NCBI GenBank assembly: GCA_032718475.1 | Contig: JAUCBJ010004342.1 | Span: 1 to 24,571, forward strand | Length of the DNA: 24,571 bases | Reading direction: 5' to 3' | Source of the DNA: Nemertoderma westbladi | Lineage: Eukaryota; Xenacoelomorpha; Nemertodermatida; Nemertodermatidae | Part shown: positions 1-11,617 of the stretch, in pieces | Numbering within the stretch: the stretch's first letter is position 1 | How the letters are laid out: each line of letters begins with the position of its first letter | Position numbers and translations under genes: made by a program | Notes under the pieces: model-generated | Told to the model about the DNA's origin: nothing | Seen by the model: the letters and a program-made list of their open reading frames with translations, nothing else | Database searches by the model: none

Positions 1-3000
1 GTACTGGTACCGAGAGTTGTACTGGTACAGGTACTTGTACTGTTACAAGTTCTTGTACTGGTACCGAGAGTTGTACTGGTACAGGTACTTGTACTGTTAC
101 AGGTTCTTGTACTGGTACCGAGAGTTGTACTGGTACAGGTACTTGTACTGTTACAGGTTCTTGTACTGGTACCGAGAGTTGTACTGGTACAGGTACTTGT
201 ATTGGTACAGGTTCTTGTATTGGTACAAGTACTTGTATTGGTACAAGTTCTTGTACTGGTACCGAGAGTTGTACTGGTACAGGTACTTGTACTGTTACAG
301 GTTCTTGTACTGGTACCGAGTACTTGTACTGGTACAGGTACTTGTATTGGTACAAGTTCTTGTACTGGTACCGAGAGTTGTACTGGTACAGGTACTTGTA
401 CTGTTACAGGTTCTTGTACTGGTACCGAGAGTTGTACTGGTACAGGTACTTGTACTGTTACAGGTTCTTGTACTGGTACCGAGAGTTGTACTGGTACAGG
501 TACTTGTACTGTTACAGGTTGTACTGGTACCGAGAGTGTACTGGTACAGGTACTTGTATTGTGTACAGGTTCTTGTACTGGTACCGAGAGTTGTACTGGT
601 ACAGGTTCTTGTACTGGTACCGAGAGTTGTACTGGTACAGGTACTTGTATTGGTACAAGTTCTTGTACTGGTACCGAGAGTTGTACTGGTACAGGTACTT
701 GTACTGGTACAAGTTCTTGTACTGGTACCGAGAGTTGTACTGGTACAGGTACTTGTACTGTTACAGGTTCTTGTACTGGTACCGAGAGTTGTACTGGTAC
801 AGGTACTTGTACTGTTACAGGTTCTTGTACTGATACCGAGAGTTGTACTGGTACAGGTACTTGTATTGGTACAAGTTCTTGTACTGGTACCGAGAGTTGT
901 ACTGGTACAGGTACTTGTACTGTTACAGGTTCTTGTACTGGTACCGAGAGTTGTACTGGTACAGGTACTTGTATTGGTACAAGTTCTTGTACTGGTACCG
1001 AGAGTTGTACTGGTACAGGTACTTGTATTGGTACAAGTTCTTGTACTGGTACCGAGAGTTGTACTGGTACAGGTACTTGTACTGTTACAGGTTCTTGTAC
1101 TGATACCGAGAGTTGTACTGGTACAGGTACTTGTACTGTTACAGGTTCTTGTACTGGTACCGAGAGTTGTACTGGTACAGGTACTTGTATTGGTACAAGT
1201 TCTTGTACTGGTACCGAGAGTTGTACTGGTACAGGTACTTGTATTGGTACAAGTTCTTGTACTGGTACCGAGAGTTGTACTGGTACAGGTACTTGTACTG
1301 TTACAGGTTCTTGTACTGATACCGAGAGTTGTACTGGTACAGGTACTTGTATTGGTACAAGTTCTTGTACTGGTACCGAGAGTTGTACTGGTACAGGTAC
1401 TTGTACTGTTACAAGTTCTTGTACTGGTACCGAGAGTTGTACTGGTACAGGTACTTGTATTGGTACAAGTTCTTGTACTGGTACCGAGAGTTGTACTGGT
1501 ACAGGTACTTGTATTGGTACAAGTTCTTGTACTGGTACCGAGAGTTGTACTGGTACAGGTACTTGTACTGTTACAGGTTCTTGTACTGGTACCGAGAGTT
1601 GTACTGGTACAGGTACTTGTATTGGTACAAGTTCTTGTACTGGTACCGAGAGTTGTACTGGTACAGGTACTTGTATTGGTACAAGTTCTTGTACTGGTAC
1701 CGAGAGTTGTACTGGTACAGGTACTTGTATTGGTACAAGTTCTTGTACTGGTACCGAGAGTTGTACTGGTACAGGTACTTGTATTGGTACAAGTTCTTGT
1801 ACTGGTACCGAGAGTTGTACTGGTACAGGTACTTGTACTGTTACAGGTTCTTGTACTGGTACCGAGAGTTGTACTGGTACAGGTACTTGTATTGGTACAA
1901 GTTCTTGTACTGGTACCGAGAGTTGTACTGGTACAGGTACTTGTATTGGTACAAGTTCTTGTACTGGTACCGAGAGTTGTACTGGTACAGGTACTTGTAT
2001 TGGTACAAGTTCTTGTACTGGTACCGAGAGTTGTACTGGTACAGGTACTTGTATTGGTACAAGTTCTTGTACTGGTACCGAGAGTTGTACTGGTACAGGT
2101 ACTTGTACTGGTACAGAGTTCTTGTACTGGTACAGGTACTTGTATTGGTACAAGTTCTTGTACTGGTACCGAGAGTTGTACTGGTACAGGTACTTGTATT
2201 GGTACAAGTTCTTGTACTGGTACCGAGAGTTGTACTGGTACAGGTACTTGTATTGGTACAAGTTCTTGTACTGGTACCGAGAGTTGTACTGGTACAGGTA
2301 CTTGTACTGTTACAGGTTCTTGTACTGGTACCGAGAGTTGTACTGGTACAGGTACTTGTACTGTTACAGGTTCTTGTACTGGTACCGAGAGTTGTACTGG
2401 TACAGGTACTTGTATTGGTACAAGTTCTTGTACTGGTACCGAGAGTTGTACTGGTACAGGTACTTGTACTGTTACAGGTTCTTGTACTGATACCGAGAGT
2501 TGTACTGGTACAGGTACTTGTACTGGTACAAGTTCTTGTACTGGTACCGAGAGTTGTACTGGTACAGGTACTTGTATTGGTACAAGTTCTTGTACTGGTA
2601 CCGAGAGTTGTACTGGTACAGGTACTTGTACTGTTACAGGTTCTTGTACTGGTACCGAGAGTTGTACTGGTACAGGTACTTGTACTGTTACAGGTTCTTG
2701 TACTGATACCGAGAGTTGTACTGGTACAGGTACTTGTATTGGTACAAGTTCTTGTACTGGTACCGAGAGTTGTACTGGTACAGGTACTTGTACTGTTACA
2801 GGTTCTTGTACTGATACCGAGAGTTGTACTGGTACAGGTACTTGTACTGGTACAAGTTCTTGTACTGGTACCGAGAGTTGTACTGGTACAGGTACTTGTA
2901 TTGGTACAAGTTCTTGTACTGGTACCGAGAGTTGTACTGGTACAGGTACTTGTACTGTTACAGGTTCTGTACGGTACGAGAGTTGTACTGGTACCGAGAG

Positions 3001-5734
3001 TTGTACTGGTACAGGTACTTGTACTGTTACAGGTTCTTGTACTGGTACCGAGAGTTGTACTGGTACAGGTACTTGTACTGTTACAGGTTCTTGTACTGGT
3101 ACCGAGAGTTGTACTGGTACAGGTACTTGTATTGGTACAAGTTCTTGTACTTGTACAGGTACTTGTATTGGTACAAGTTCTTGTACTGGTACCGAGAGTT
3201 GTACTGGTACAGGTACTTGTATTGGTACAAGTTCTTGTACTGGTACCGAGAGTTGTACTGGTACAGGTACTTGTACTGGTACAAGTTCTTGTACTGGTAC
3301 CGAGAGTTGTACTGGTACAGGTACTTGTACTGTTACAGGTTCTTGTACTGATACCGAGAGTTGTACTGGTACAGGTACTTGTACTGTTACAGGTTCTTGT
3401 ACTGGTACCGAGAGTTGTACTGGTACAGGTACTTGTACTGGTACAAGTTCTTGTACTGGTACCGAGAGTTGTATTGGTACAGGTTCTTGTACTGATACCG
3501 AGAGCTGTACTGGTACAGGTACTTGTACTGTTACAGGTTCTTGTACTGGTACCGAGAGTTGTATTGGTACAGGTTCTTGTACTGGTACCGAGAGTTGTAC
3601 TGGTACAGGTACTTGTACTGTTACAGGTTCTTGTACTGGTACCGAGAGTTGTATTGTTACAGGTTCTTGTACTGATACCGAGAGTTGTACTGGTACAGGT
3701 ACTTGTACTGGTACAGGTTCTTGTACTGGTACCGAGAGTTGTATTGTTACAGGTTCTTGTACTGATACCGAGAGTTGTACTGGTACAGGTACTTGTACTG
3801 GTACAGGTTCTTGTACTGGTACCGAGAGTTGTACTGGTACAGGTACTTGTACTGTTACAGGTTCTTGTACTGATACCGAGAGTTGTACTGGTACAGGTAC
3901 TTGTATTGGTACAAGTTCTTGTACTGGTACCGAGAGTTGTACTGGTACAGGTACTTGTACGGGTACAAGTTCTTGTACTGGTACAGGTACTTGTATTGGT
4001 ACAAGTTCTTGTACTGATACCGAGAGTTGTACTGGTACAGGTACTTGTATTGGTACAAGTTCTTGTACTGGTACCGAGAGTTGTACTGGTACAGGTACTT
4101 GTACTGTTACAGGTTCTTGTACTGATACCGAGAGTTGTACTGGTACAGGTACTTGTATTGGTACAAGTTCTTGTACTGGTACCGAGAGTTGTACTGGTAC
4201 AGGTACTTGTACTGTTACAGGTTCTTGTACTGATACCGAGAGTTGTACTGGTACAGGTACTTGTACTGTTACAGGTTCATGTACTGATACCGAGAGTTGT
4301 ACTGGTACAGGTACTTGTATTGGTACAAGTTCTTGTACTGGTACCGAGAGTTGTACTGGTACAGGTACTTGTACTGGTACAAGTTCTTGTACTGGTACAG
4401 GTACTTGTATTGGTACAAGTTCTTGTACTGATACCGAGAGTTGTACTGGTACAGGTACTTGTATTGGTACAAGTTCTTGTACTGGTACCGAGAGTTGTAC
4501 TGGTACAGGTACTTGTACTGTTACAGGTTCTTGTACTGGTACCGAGAGTTGTACTGGTACAGGTACTTGTATTGGTACAAGTTCTTGTACTGGTACCGAG
4601 AGTTGTACTGGTACAGGTACTTGTATTGGTACAAGTTCTTGTACTGTTACCGAGAGTTGTACTGGTACAGGTACTTGTATTGGTACAGGTACTTGTATTG
4701 GTACAAGTTCTTGTACTGTTACCGAGAGTTGTACTGGTACAGGTACTTGTATTGGTACAAGTTCTTGTACTGATACCGAGAGTTGTACTGGTACAGGTAC
4801 TTGTATTGGTACAAGTTCTTGTACTGGTACCGAGAGTTGTACTGGTACAGGTACTTGTACTGTTACAAGTTCTTGTACTGTTACCGAGAGTTGTACTGGT
4901 ACAGGTACTTGTACTGTTACAGGTTCATGTACTGATACCGAGAGTTGTACTGGTACAGGTACTTGTATTGGTACAAGTTCTTGTACTGATACCGAGAGTT
5001 GTACTGGTACAGGTACTTGTATTGGTACAAGTTCTTGTACTGATACCGAGAGTTGTACTGGTACAGGTACTTGTATTGGTACAAGTTCTTGTACTGGTAC
5101 CGAGAGTTGTACTGGTACAGGTACTTGTACTGTTACAAGTTCTTGTACTGTTACCGAGAGTTGTACTGGTACAGGTACTTGTATTGTTACAGGTTCTTGT
5201 ACTGGTACCGAGAGTTGTACTGGTACAGGTACTTGTATTGGTACAAGTTCTTGTACTGGTACCGAGAGTTGTACTGGTACAGGTACTTGTATTGGTACAA
5301 GTTCTTGTACTGATACCGAGAGTTGTACTGGTACAGGTACTTGTATTGGTACAAGTTCTTGTACTGGTACCGAGAGTTGTACTGGTACAGGTACTTGTAC
5401 TGTTACAAGTTCTTGTACTGTTACCGAGAGTTGTACTGGTACAGGTACTTGTATTGTTACAGGTTCTTGTACTGGTACCGAGAGTTGTACTGGTACAGGT
5501 ACTTGTACTGTTACAGGTTCTTGTACTGGTACAGAGAGTTGTACTGGTACAGGTACTTGTATTGGTACAAGTTCTTGTACTGGTACCGAGAGTTGTACTG
5601 GTACAGGTACTTGTATTGGTACAAGTTCTTGTACTGGTACCGAGAGTTGTACTGGTACAGGTACTTGTATTGGTACAAGTTCTTGTACTGGTACCGAGAG
5701 TTGTACTGGTACAGGTACTTGTACTGTTACAGGT

Positions 5735-5790
5735 TCTGGTACAGTACTGGTACCGAAAGTTGTATTTGTACAGGTACTTGTACTGTTACA
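5735..5790. repeat. Rearranged satellite junction, copy 1
   Basis: The regular 54-bp pattern is broken here by an extra AGTACTGG block followed by CGAAAG and a TTGTATTTGTACAGG unit. The same irregular junction recurs near 6932-6982. This marks a duplication of a segment over 1 kb long inside the satellite. Confidence 0.75.
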
Positions 5791-6931
5791 GGTTCTTGTA
5801 CTGGTACCGAGAATTGTACTGGTACAGGTACTTGTACTGTTACAAGTTCTTGTACTGGTACCGAGAGTTGTACTGGTACAGGTACTTGTACTGTTACAGG
5901 TTCTTGTACTGGTACCGAGAGTTGTACTGGTACAGGTACTTGTACTGGTACAAGTTCTTGTACTGGTACCGAGAGTTGTACTGGTACAGGTACTTGTACT
6001 GTTACAGATTCTTGTACTGGTACCGAGAGTTGTACTGGTACCGAGAGTTGTACTGGTACCGAGAGTTGTACTGGTACAGGTACTTGTACTGTTACAGGTT
6101 CTTGTACTGGTACCGAGAGTTGTACTGGTACAGGTACTTGTACTGTTACAAGTTCTTGTACTGGTACCGAGAGTTGTACTGGTACAGGTACTTGTACTGT
6201 TACAGGTTCTTGTACTGGTACCGAGAGTTGTACTGGTACAGGTACTTGTACTGGTACAAGTTCTTGTACTGGTACCGAGAGTTGTACTGGTACAGGTACT
6301 TGTACTGTTACAGATTCTTGTACTGGTACCGAGAGTTGTACTGGTACAGGTACTTGTACTGTTACAGGTTCTTGTACTGGTACCGAGAGTTGTACTGGTA
6401 CAGGTACTTGTACTGTTACAGGTTCTTGTACTGATACCGAGAGTTGTACTGGTACAGGTACTTGTACTGGTACAAGTTCTTGTACTGGTACAGGTACTTG
6501 TACTGTTACAGGTTCTTGTACTGGTACCGAGAGTTGTACTGGTACAGGTACTTGTACTGTTACAGGTTCTTGTACTGATACCAAGAGTTGTACTGGTACA
6601 GGTACTTGTACTGTTACAGGTTCTTGTACTGATACCAAGAGTTGTACTGGTACCGAGAGTTGTACTGTTACAGGTTCTTGTACTGATACCGAGAGTTGTA
6701 CTGGTACAGGTACTTGTACTGGTACAAGTTCTTGTACTGGTACAGGTACTTGTATTGGTACAAGTTCTTGTACTGGTACCGAGAGTTGTACTGGTACCGA
6801 GAGTTGTACTGGTACCGAGAGTTGTACTGGTACCGAAAGTTGTACTGGTACAGGTACTTGTATTGGTACAAGTTCTTGTACTGGTACCGAGAGTTGTACT
6901 GGTACAGGTACTTGTACTGTTACAGGTTCTT

Positions 6932-6982
6932 GTACAGTACTGGTACCGAAAGTTGTATTTGTACAGGTACTTGTACTGTTAC
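6932..6982. repeat. Rearranged satellite junction, copy 2
   Basis: This is the second occurrence of the irregular CAGTACTGGTACCGAAAG and TTGTATTTGTACAGG junction, with the same neighbours as at 5735. It shifts the 18-bp phase of the array. Confidence 0.75.
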
Positions 6983-8049
6983 AGGTTCTTGTACTGATAC
7001 CGAGAGTTGTACTGGTACAGGTACTTGTACTGGTACAAGTTCTTGTACTGGTACAGGTACTTGTACTGTTACAGGTTCTTGTACTGGTACCGAGAGTTGT
7101 ACTGGTACAGGTACTTGTACTGTTACAGGTTCTTGTACTGATACCAAGAGTTGTACTGGTACCGAGAGTTGTACTGTTACAGGTTCTTGTACTGATACCG
7201 AGAGTTGTACTGGTACAGGTACTTGTACTGGTACAAGTTCTTGTACTGGTACAGGTACTTGTATTGGTACAAGTTCTTGTACTGGTACCGAGAGTTGTAC
7301 TGGTACCGAGAGTTGTACTGGTACCGAGAGTTGTACTGGTACCGAAAGTTGTACTGGTACAGGTACTTGTACTGTTACAGGTTCTTGTACTGGTACCGAG
7401 AGTTGTACTGGTACAGGTATTTGTACTGTTACAGGTTCTTGTACTGATACCGAGAGTTGTACTGGTACAGGTACTTGTACTGTTACAGGTTCTTGTACTG
7501 ATACCGAGAGTTGTACTGGTACAGGTACTTGTATTGGTACAAGTTCTTGTACTGGTACCGAGAGTTGTACTGGTACAGGTACTTGTATTGGTACAAGTTC
7601 TTGTACTGGTACCGAGAGTTGTACTGGTACAGGTACTTGTACTGTTACAGGTTCTTGTACTGATACCGAGAGTTGTACTGGTACAGGTACTTGTACTGTT
7701 ACAGGTTCTTGTACTGATACCGAGAGTTGTACTGGTACAGGTACTTGTACTGGTACAAGTTCTTGTACTGGTACAGGTACTTGTATTGGTACAAGTTCTT
7801 GTACTGGTACCGAGAGTTGTACTGGTACCGAGAGTTGTACTGGTACCGAGAGTTGTACTGGTACCGAAAGTTGTACTGGTACAGGTACTTGTACTGTTAC
7901 AGGTTCTTGTACTGGTACCGAGAGTTGTACTGGTACAGGTATTTGTACTGTTACAGGTTCTTGTACTGATACCGAGAGTTGTACTGGTACAGGTACTTGT
8001 ACTGGTACAAGTTCTTGTACTGATACCGAGAGTTGTACTGGTACAGGTA

Positions 8050-8112
8050 CTTGTATTGGTACAGGTACTTGTATTGGTACAGGTACTTGTAGGCCTACTG
8101 TTACCGAGAGTT
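8050..8112. repeat. AGGCCT-marked satellite variant, copy 1
   Basis: Two TTGTATTGGTACAGGTAC units are followed by TTGTAGGCCTACTGTTACC, which adds an AGGCCT word found only twice in the array. The second copy starts about 1212 bp downstream (AGGCCT at 8091 and 9303). The pair is the footprint of a ~1.2-kb internal duplication. Confidence 0.8.
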
Positions 8113-9261
8113 GTACTGGTACAGGTACTTGTACTGTTACAGGTTCTTGTACTGATACCGAGAGTTGTACTGGTACAGGTACTTGTATTGGTACAAGTTC
8201 TTGTACTGGTACCGAGAGTTGTACTGGTACAGGTACTTGTATTGGTACAAGTTCTTGTACTGGTACCGAGAGTTGTACTGGTACAGGTACTTGTACTGTT
8301 ACAGGTTCTTGTACTGATACCGAGAGTTGTACTGGTACAGGTACTTGTACTGTTACAGGTTCTTGTACTGATACCGAGAGTTGTACTGGTACCGAGAGTT
8401 GTACTGTTACAGGTTCTTGTACTGATACCGAGAGTTGTACTGGTACAGGTACTTGTACTGGTACAAGTTCTTGTACTGGTACCGAGAGTTGTACTGGTAC
8501 AGGTACTTGTACTGGTACAAGTTCTTGTACTGGTACCGAGAGTTGTACTGGTACAGGTACTTGTACTGGTACAAGTTCTTGTACTGGTACCGAGAGTTGT
8601 ACTGGTACAGGTACTTGTACTGGTACAAGTTCTTGTACTGGTACCGAGAGTTGTACTGGTACAGGTACTTGTATTGGTACAAGTTCTTGTACTGATACCG
8701 AGAGTTGTACTGGTACAGGTACTTGTACTGGTACAAGTTCTTGTACTGGTACCGAGAGTTGTACTGGTACAGGTACTTGTATTGGTACAAGTTCTTGTAC
8801 TGGTACCGAGAGTTGTACTGGTACAGGTACTTGTACTGTTACAGGTTCTTGTACTGATACCGAGAGTTGTACTGGTACAGATTCTTGTACTGTTACAGGT
8901 TCTTGTACTGGTACCGAGAGTTGTACTGGTACAGGTACTTGTATTGGTACAAGTTCTTGTACTGATACCGAGAGTTGTACTGGTACAGGTACTTGTATTG
9001 GTACAAGTTCTTGTACTGGTACCGAGAGTTGTACTGGTACAGGTACTTGTATTGGTACAAGTTCTTGTACTGATACCGAGAGTTGTACTGGTACAGGTAC
9101 TTGTACTGTTACAGGTTCTTGTACTGGTACCGAGAGTTGTACTGGTACAGGTACTTGTATTGGTACAAGTTCTTGTACTGGTACCGAGAGTTGTACTGGT
9201 ACAGGTACTTGTACTGTTACAGGTTCTTGTACTGATACCGAGAGTTGTACTGGTACAGGTA

Positions 9262-9324
9262 CTTGTATTGGTACAGGTACTTGTATTGGTACAGGTACTT
9301 GTAGGCCTACTGTTACCGAGAGTT
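9262..9324. repeat. AGGCCT-marked satellite variant, copy 2
   Basis: This is the second copy of the AGGCCT-containing variant, with the same flanking units as at 8050. The offset of 1212 bp is a multiple of 6 but not of 18. Confidence 0.8.
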
Positions 9325-10421
9325 GTACTGGTACAGGTACTTGTACTGTTACAGGTTCTTGTACTGATACCGAGAGTTGTACTGGTACAGGTACTTGTAT
9401 TGGTACAAGTTCTTGTACTGGTACCGAGAGTTGTACTGGTACAGGTACTTGTATTGGTACAAGTTCTTGTACTGGTACCGAGAGTTGTACTGGTACAGGT
9501 ACTTGTATTGGTACAAGTTCTTGTACTGGTACCGAGAGTTGTACTGGTACAGGTACTTGTACTGTTACAGGTTCTTGTACTGGTACCGAGAGTTGTATTG
9601 GTACAGGTACTTGTATTGGTACAAGTTCTTGTACTGGTACCGAGAGTTGTACTGGTACAGGTACTTGTACTGTTACAGGTTCTTGTACTGATACCGAGAG
9701 TTGTACTGGTACAGGTACTTGTATTGGTACAAGTTCTTGTACTGGTACCGAGAGTTGTACTGGTACAGGTACTTGTACTGTTACAGGTTCTTGTACTGGT
9801 ACCGAGAGTTGTATTGGTACAGGTACTTGTATTGGTACAAGTTCTTGTACTGGTACCGAGAGTTGTACTGGTACAGGTACTTGTATTGGTACAAGTTCTT
9901 GTACTGGTACCGAGAGTTGTACTGGTACAGGTACTTGTATTGGTACAAGTTCTTGTACTGGTACCGAGAGTTGTACTGGTACAGGTACTTGTACTGTTAC
10001 AGGTTCTTGTACTGATACCGAGAGTTGTACTGGTACCGAGAGTTGTACTGGTACAGGTACTTGTATTGGTACAAGTTCTTGTACTGGTACCGAGAGTTGT
10101 ACTGGTACAGGTACTTGTACTGTTACAGGTTCTTGTACTGGTACCGAGAGTTGTATTGGTACAGGTACTTGTATTGGTACAAGTTCTTGTACTGGTACCG
10201 AGAGTTGTACTGGTACAGGTACTTGTACTGTTACAGGTTCTTGTACTGATACCGAGAGTTGTACTGGTACCGAGAGTTGTACTGGTACAGGTACTTGTAT
10301 TGGTACAAGTTCTTGTACTGGTACCGAGAGTTGTACTGGTACAGGTACTTGTACTGTTACAGGTTCTTGTACTGATACCGAGAGTTGTACTGGTACAGGT
10401 ACTTGTATTGGTACAAGTTCT

Positions 10422-10624
10422 GGGTGCTTTTTGGTTTTGGGTGCATTTAGAATGCCGTGCTGTGTAACCCCATTTAACGGTAACTTACCTACCATTTTAT
10501 TACTGTACATTTTAACCTTCACTTTCAATGCGGTTTTAATGTTTTGATGATTTTTAAGTTTTTACTGTTTGAATAAATGCCAGCTAGACTGGTGCTGCGC
10601 GCGTTTGCGCGATAATCTAAAAAA
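10422..10624. mobile_element. 203-bp unique insertion in the satellite, 3-bp direct repeats
   Basis: This sequence is unrelated to the satellite. The array stops after ACAAGTTCT at 10421 and resumes with TCTTGTACTGG at 10625. Removing the segment restores a perfect TTCTTGTACTGG repeat junction. TCT at 10419-10421 and at 10625-10627 are candidate 3-bp target duplications. The insert ends in a short A run (CTAAAAAA) and holds a GC-rich imperfect palindrome (GCGCGCGTTTGCGCG) near its right end. There are no evident terminal inverted repeats and no coding signal. It could be a short retroposon or a filler from break repair; the family is not recognised. Confidence 0.65.
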
Positions 10625-10703
10625 TCTTGTACTGGTACCGAGAGTTGTACTGGTACAGGTACTTGTACTGTTACAGATTCTTGTACTGGTACCGTTACTT
10701 GTT
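10625..10703. repeat. Satellite remnant between two insertions
   Basis: About four 18-bp units of the standard form (A, B, C1-like with AGATTC, A-like with CCGTTAC) continue the main array in phase. The block ends where the CTA-repeat tail of the inverted LINE copy begins. Confidence 0.9.
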
Positions 10704-11353
10704 CTACTACTACTACTAGGATAGGCATGCTGCATTGCAGCTGCATTTTTAAGAATGTTATGCCGGCTTGTCGACAAAATTGCGCCGCCACAACTCCCTA
10801 TCACGCCATGACATTTGCTAGATCATCCGAATCTTCAAGGTCAGTGTCCTTTAAGATGCGTCTCAAGAATGTCATGGGCTGTCTACCATGCTTATTAACC
10901 CCATGAGGCTGCCAATTAAAGCACAAGATTATGCACTGGCTGGTCCTCACGGCGAAATAAATGTCCTGCAAAGCGGAGGCGACTTTGTTTTAGTGTCAAA
11001 GCTTGGGGGAACCAATGAGACACCTCCAATGTTGTATACGTAGTGTACGGTTGGAGATGTGTGCATTGTACTTGACACAATGAACCCGGCGTAGCATCTT
11101 GTGAATGTGCCATCCAGAGATTTGGTGTCCTCAGCAGTTAGAGCCCAGCATGGACTCCCATAGGAGGAGTACTGGAACTACTGCTGCTCTAAATAATCAG
11201 ACCTTTAAGTTTCCGATTAATTCTCTGTGACTTCCAAATCCTGGAAAGCCTATTCAAGGCTGCCCATGCCTTTCCCTTACGTATTCGAAGGTCCTCATCT
11301 GACTTCCGGATCCATGATCCCAGGTAACAGAAGTCGTCCACATGCTCAAGCAT
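10704..11353 (-). pseudogene. 5'-truncated inverted LINE copy, RT C-terminal part
   Basis: Read on the minus strand, this segment matches the 3' end of the LINE at 20355-22570, from its position 21936 to its end, with few substitutions. It keeps the C-terminal region of the reverse transcriptase ORF, the short 3' UTR with its GCAGCTGC palindrome, and a (TAG)n tail, seen here as CTACTACTACTACTAG at 10704-10719. Several small indels disrupt the frame, for example extra bases near 10806 and 10917, so it is dead. The 5' truncation point at 11353 abuts satellite sequence. GT at 10701-10702 and at 11354-11355 is the only overlap visible at the target, and joining TTGT to GCTGGTAC restores the satellite phase. 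This is typical of target-primed LINE insertion without a long target duplication. Confidence 0.93.
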
Positions 11354-11617
11354 GTGCTGGTACTTGTACTGGTACTGGTATTAGTATTGGTACTTGCACT
11401 GGTACCGGTACTTGTATTGGTACCGGTACTTGTACTGTTACAGGTACTTGTACTGTTACAGGTACTTGTACTGGTACCGGTACTTGTAATTGTACTTTAC
11501 TGGTAACGGTACATAGTTGTATTGGTACCGGTACTGTTTACTGGTACTTGTACTGGTACCGGTACTTGTATGTACTTGTACTGGTATTGTACTGGTACTT
11601 GTACTGCTACCGGTACA
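11354..11617. repeat. Divergent right-hand satellite block
   Basis: GTAC-hexamer DNA continues beyond the LINE insertion in a looser form. Its commonest 18-mer is GGTACTTGTACTGGTACC, with GGTACTTGTACTGTTACA variants and several indels. The CGAGAG hexamer that defines unit A of the main array is absent. It looks like an older or edge form of the satellite. Open frames across it are not evidence for a gene. Confidence 0.88.

Larger units (their letters stand above)
1..10420. repeat. Hierarchical GTAC satellite array (6 > 18 > 54 bp)
   Basis: The whole stretch is built from 18-bp units made of three GTAC-like hexamers. Unit A is TTGTACTGGTACCGAGAG and unit B is TTGTACTGGTACAGGTAC. Unit C has two main forms, C1 TTGTACTGTTACAGGTTC and C2 TTGTATTGGTACAAGTTC. 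A-B-C make a 54-bp repeat, about 190 equivalents here. A has variants with TGATACC or TGTTACC in place of TGGTACC. The array runs off the left edge of the window. Because 6, 18 and 54 are multiples of 3 and the units hold few stops, long open frames occur on both strands: Leu-Tyr-Trp-Tyr, Cys-Thr-Gly-Thr or Val-Leu-Val-Gln types on +, Val-Pro-Val-Gln type on -. Each variant closes at most one frame: TGATACC closes a + frame and C1 closes a - frame. Small indels (near 310, 520, 2110, 2966, 5735, 6932) switch phase with no effect on openness. I read this as non-coding satellite. Each standard A unit has a GGTACC (KpnI) site and nearly every hexamer a GTAC (RsaI) site. Confidence 0.95.

Noticed and set aside
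17-6997. 2326-codon open frame as a giant repetitive protein
   Set aside because: It passes through all three peptide phases at indels without any stop, which only a stop-poor satellite can do. There is no start context, signal peptide or unique domain.
1-10420. CRISPR-like array
   Set aside because: There are no unique spacers; every unit is a repeat variant, and the genome is eukaryotic.
5323-10547. Other long frames in the satellite (1714, 1283, 303 and similar codons)
   Set aside because: They are overlapping frames of the same 54-bp repeat on both strands and show no coding constraint.
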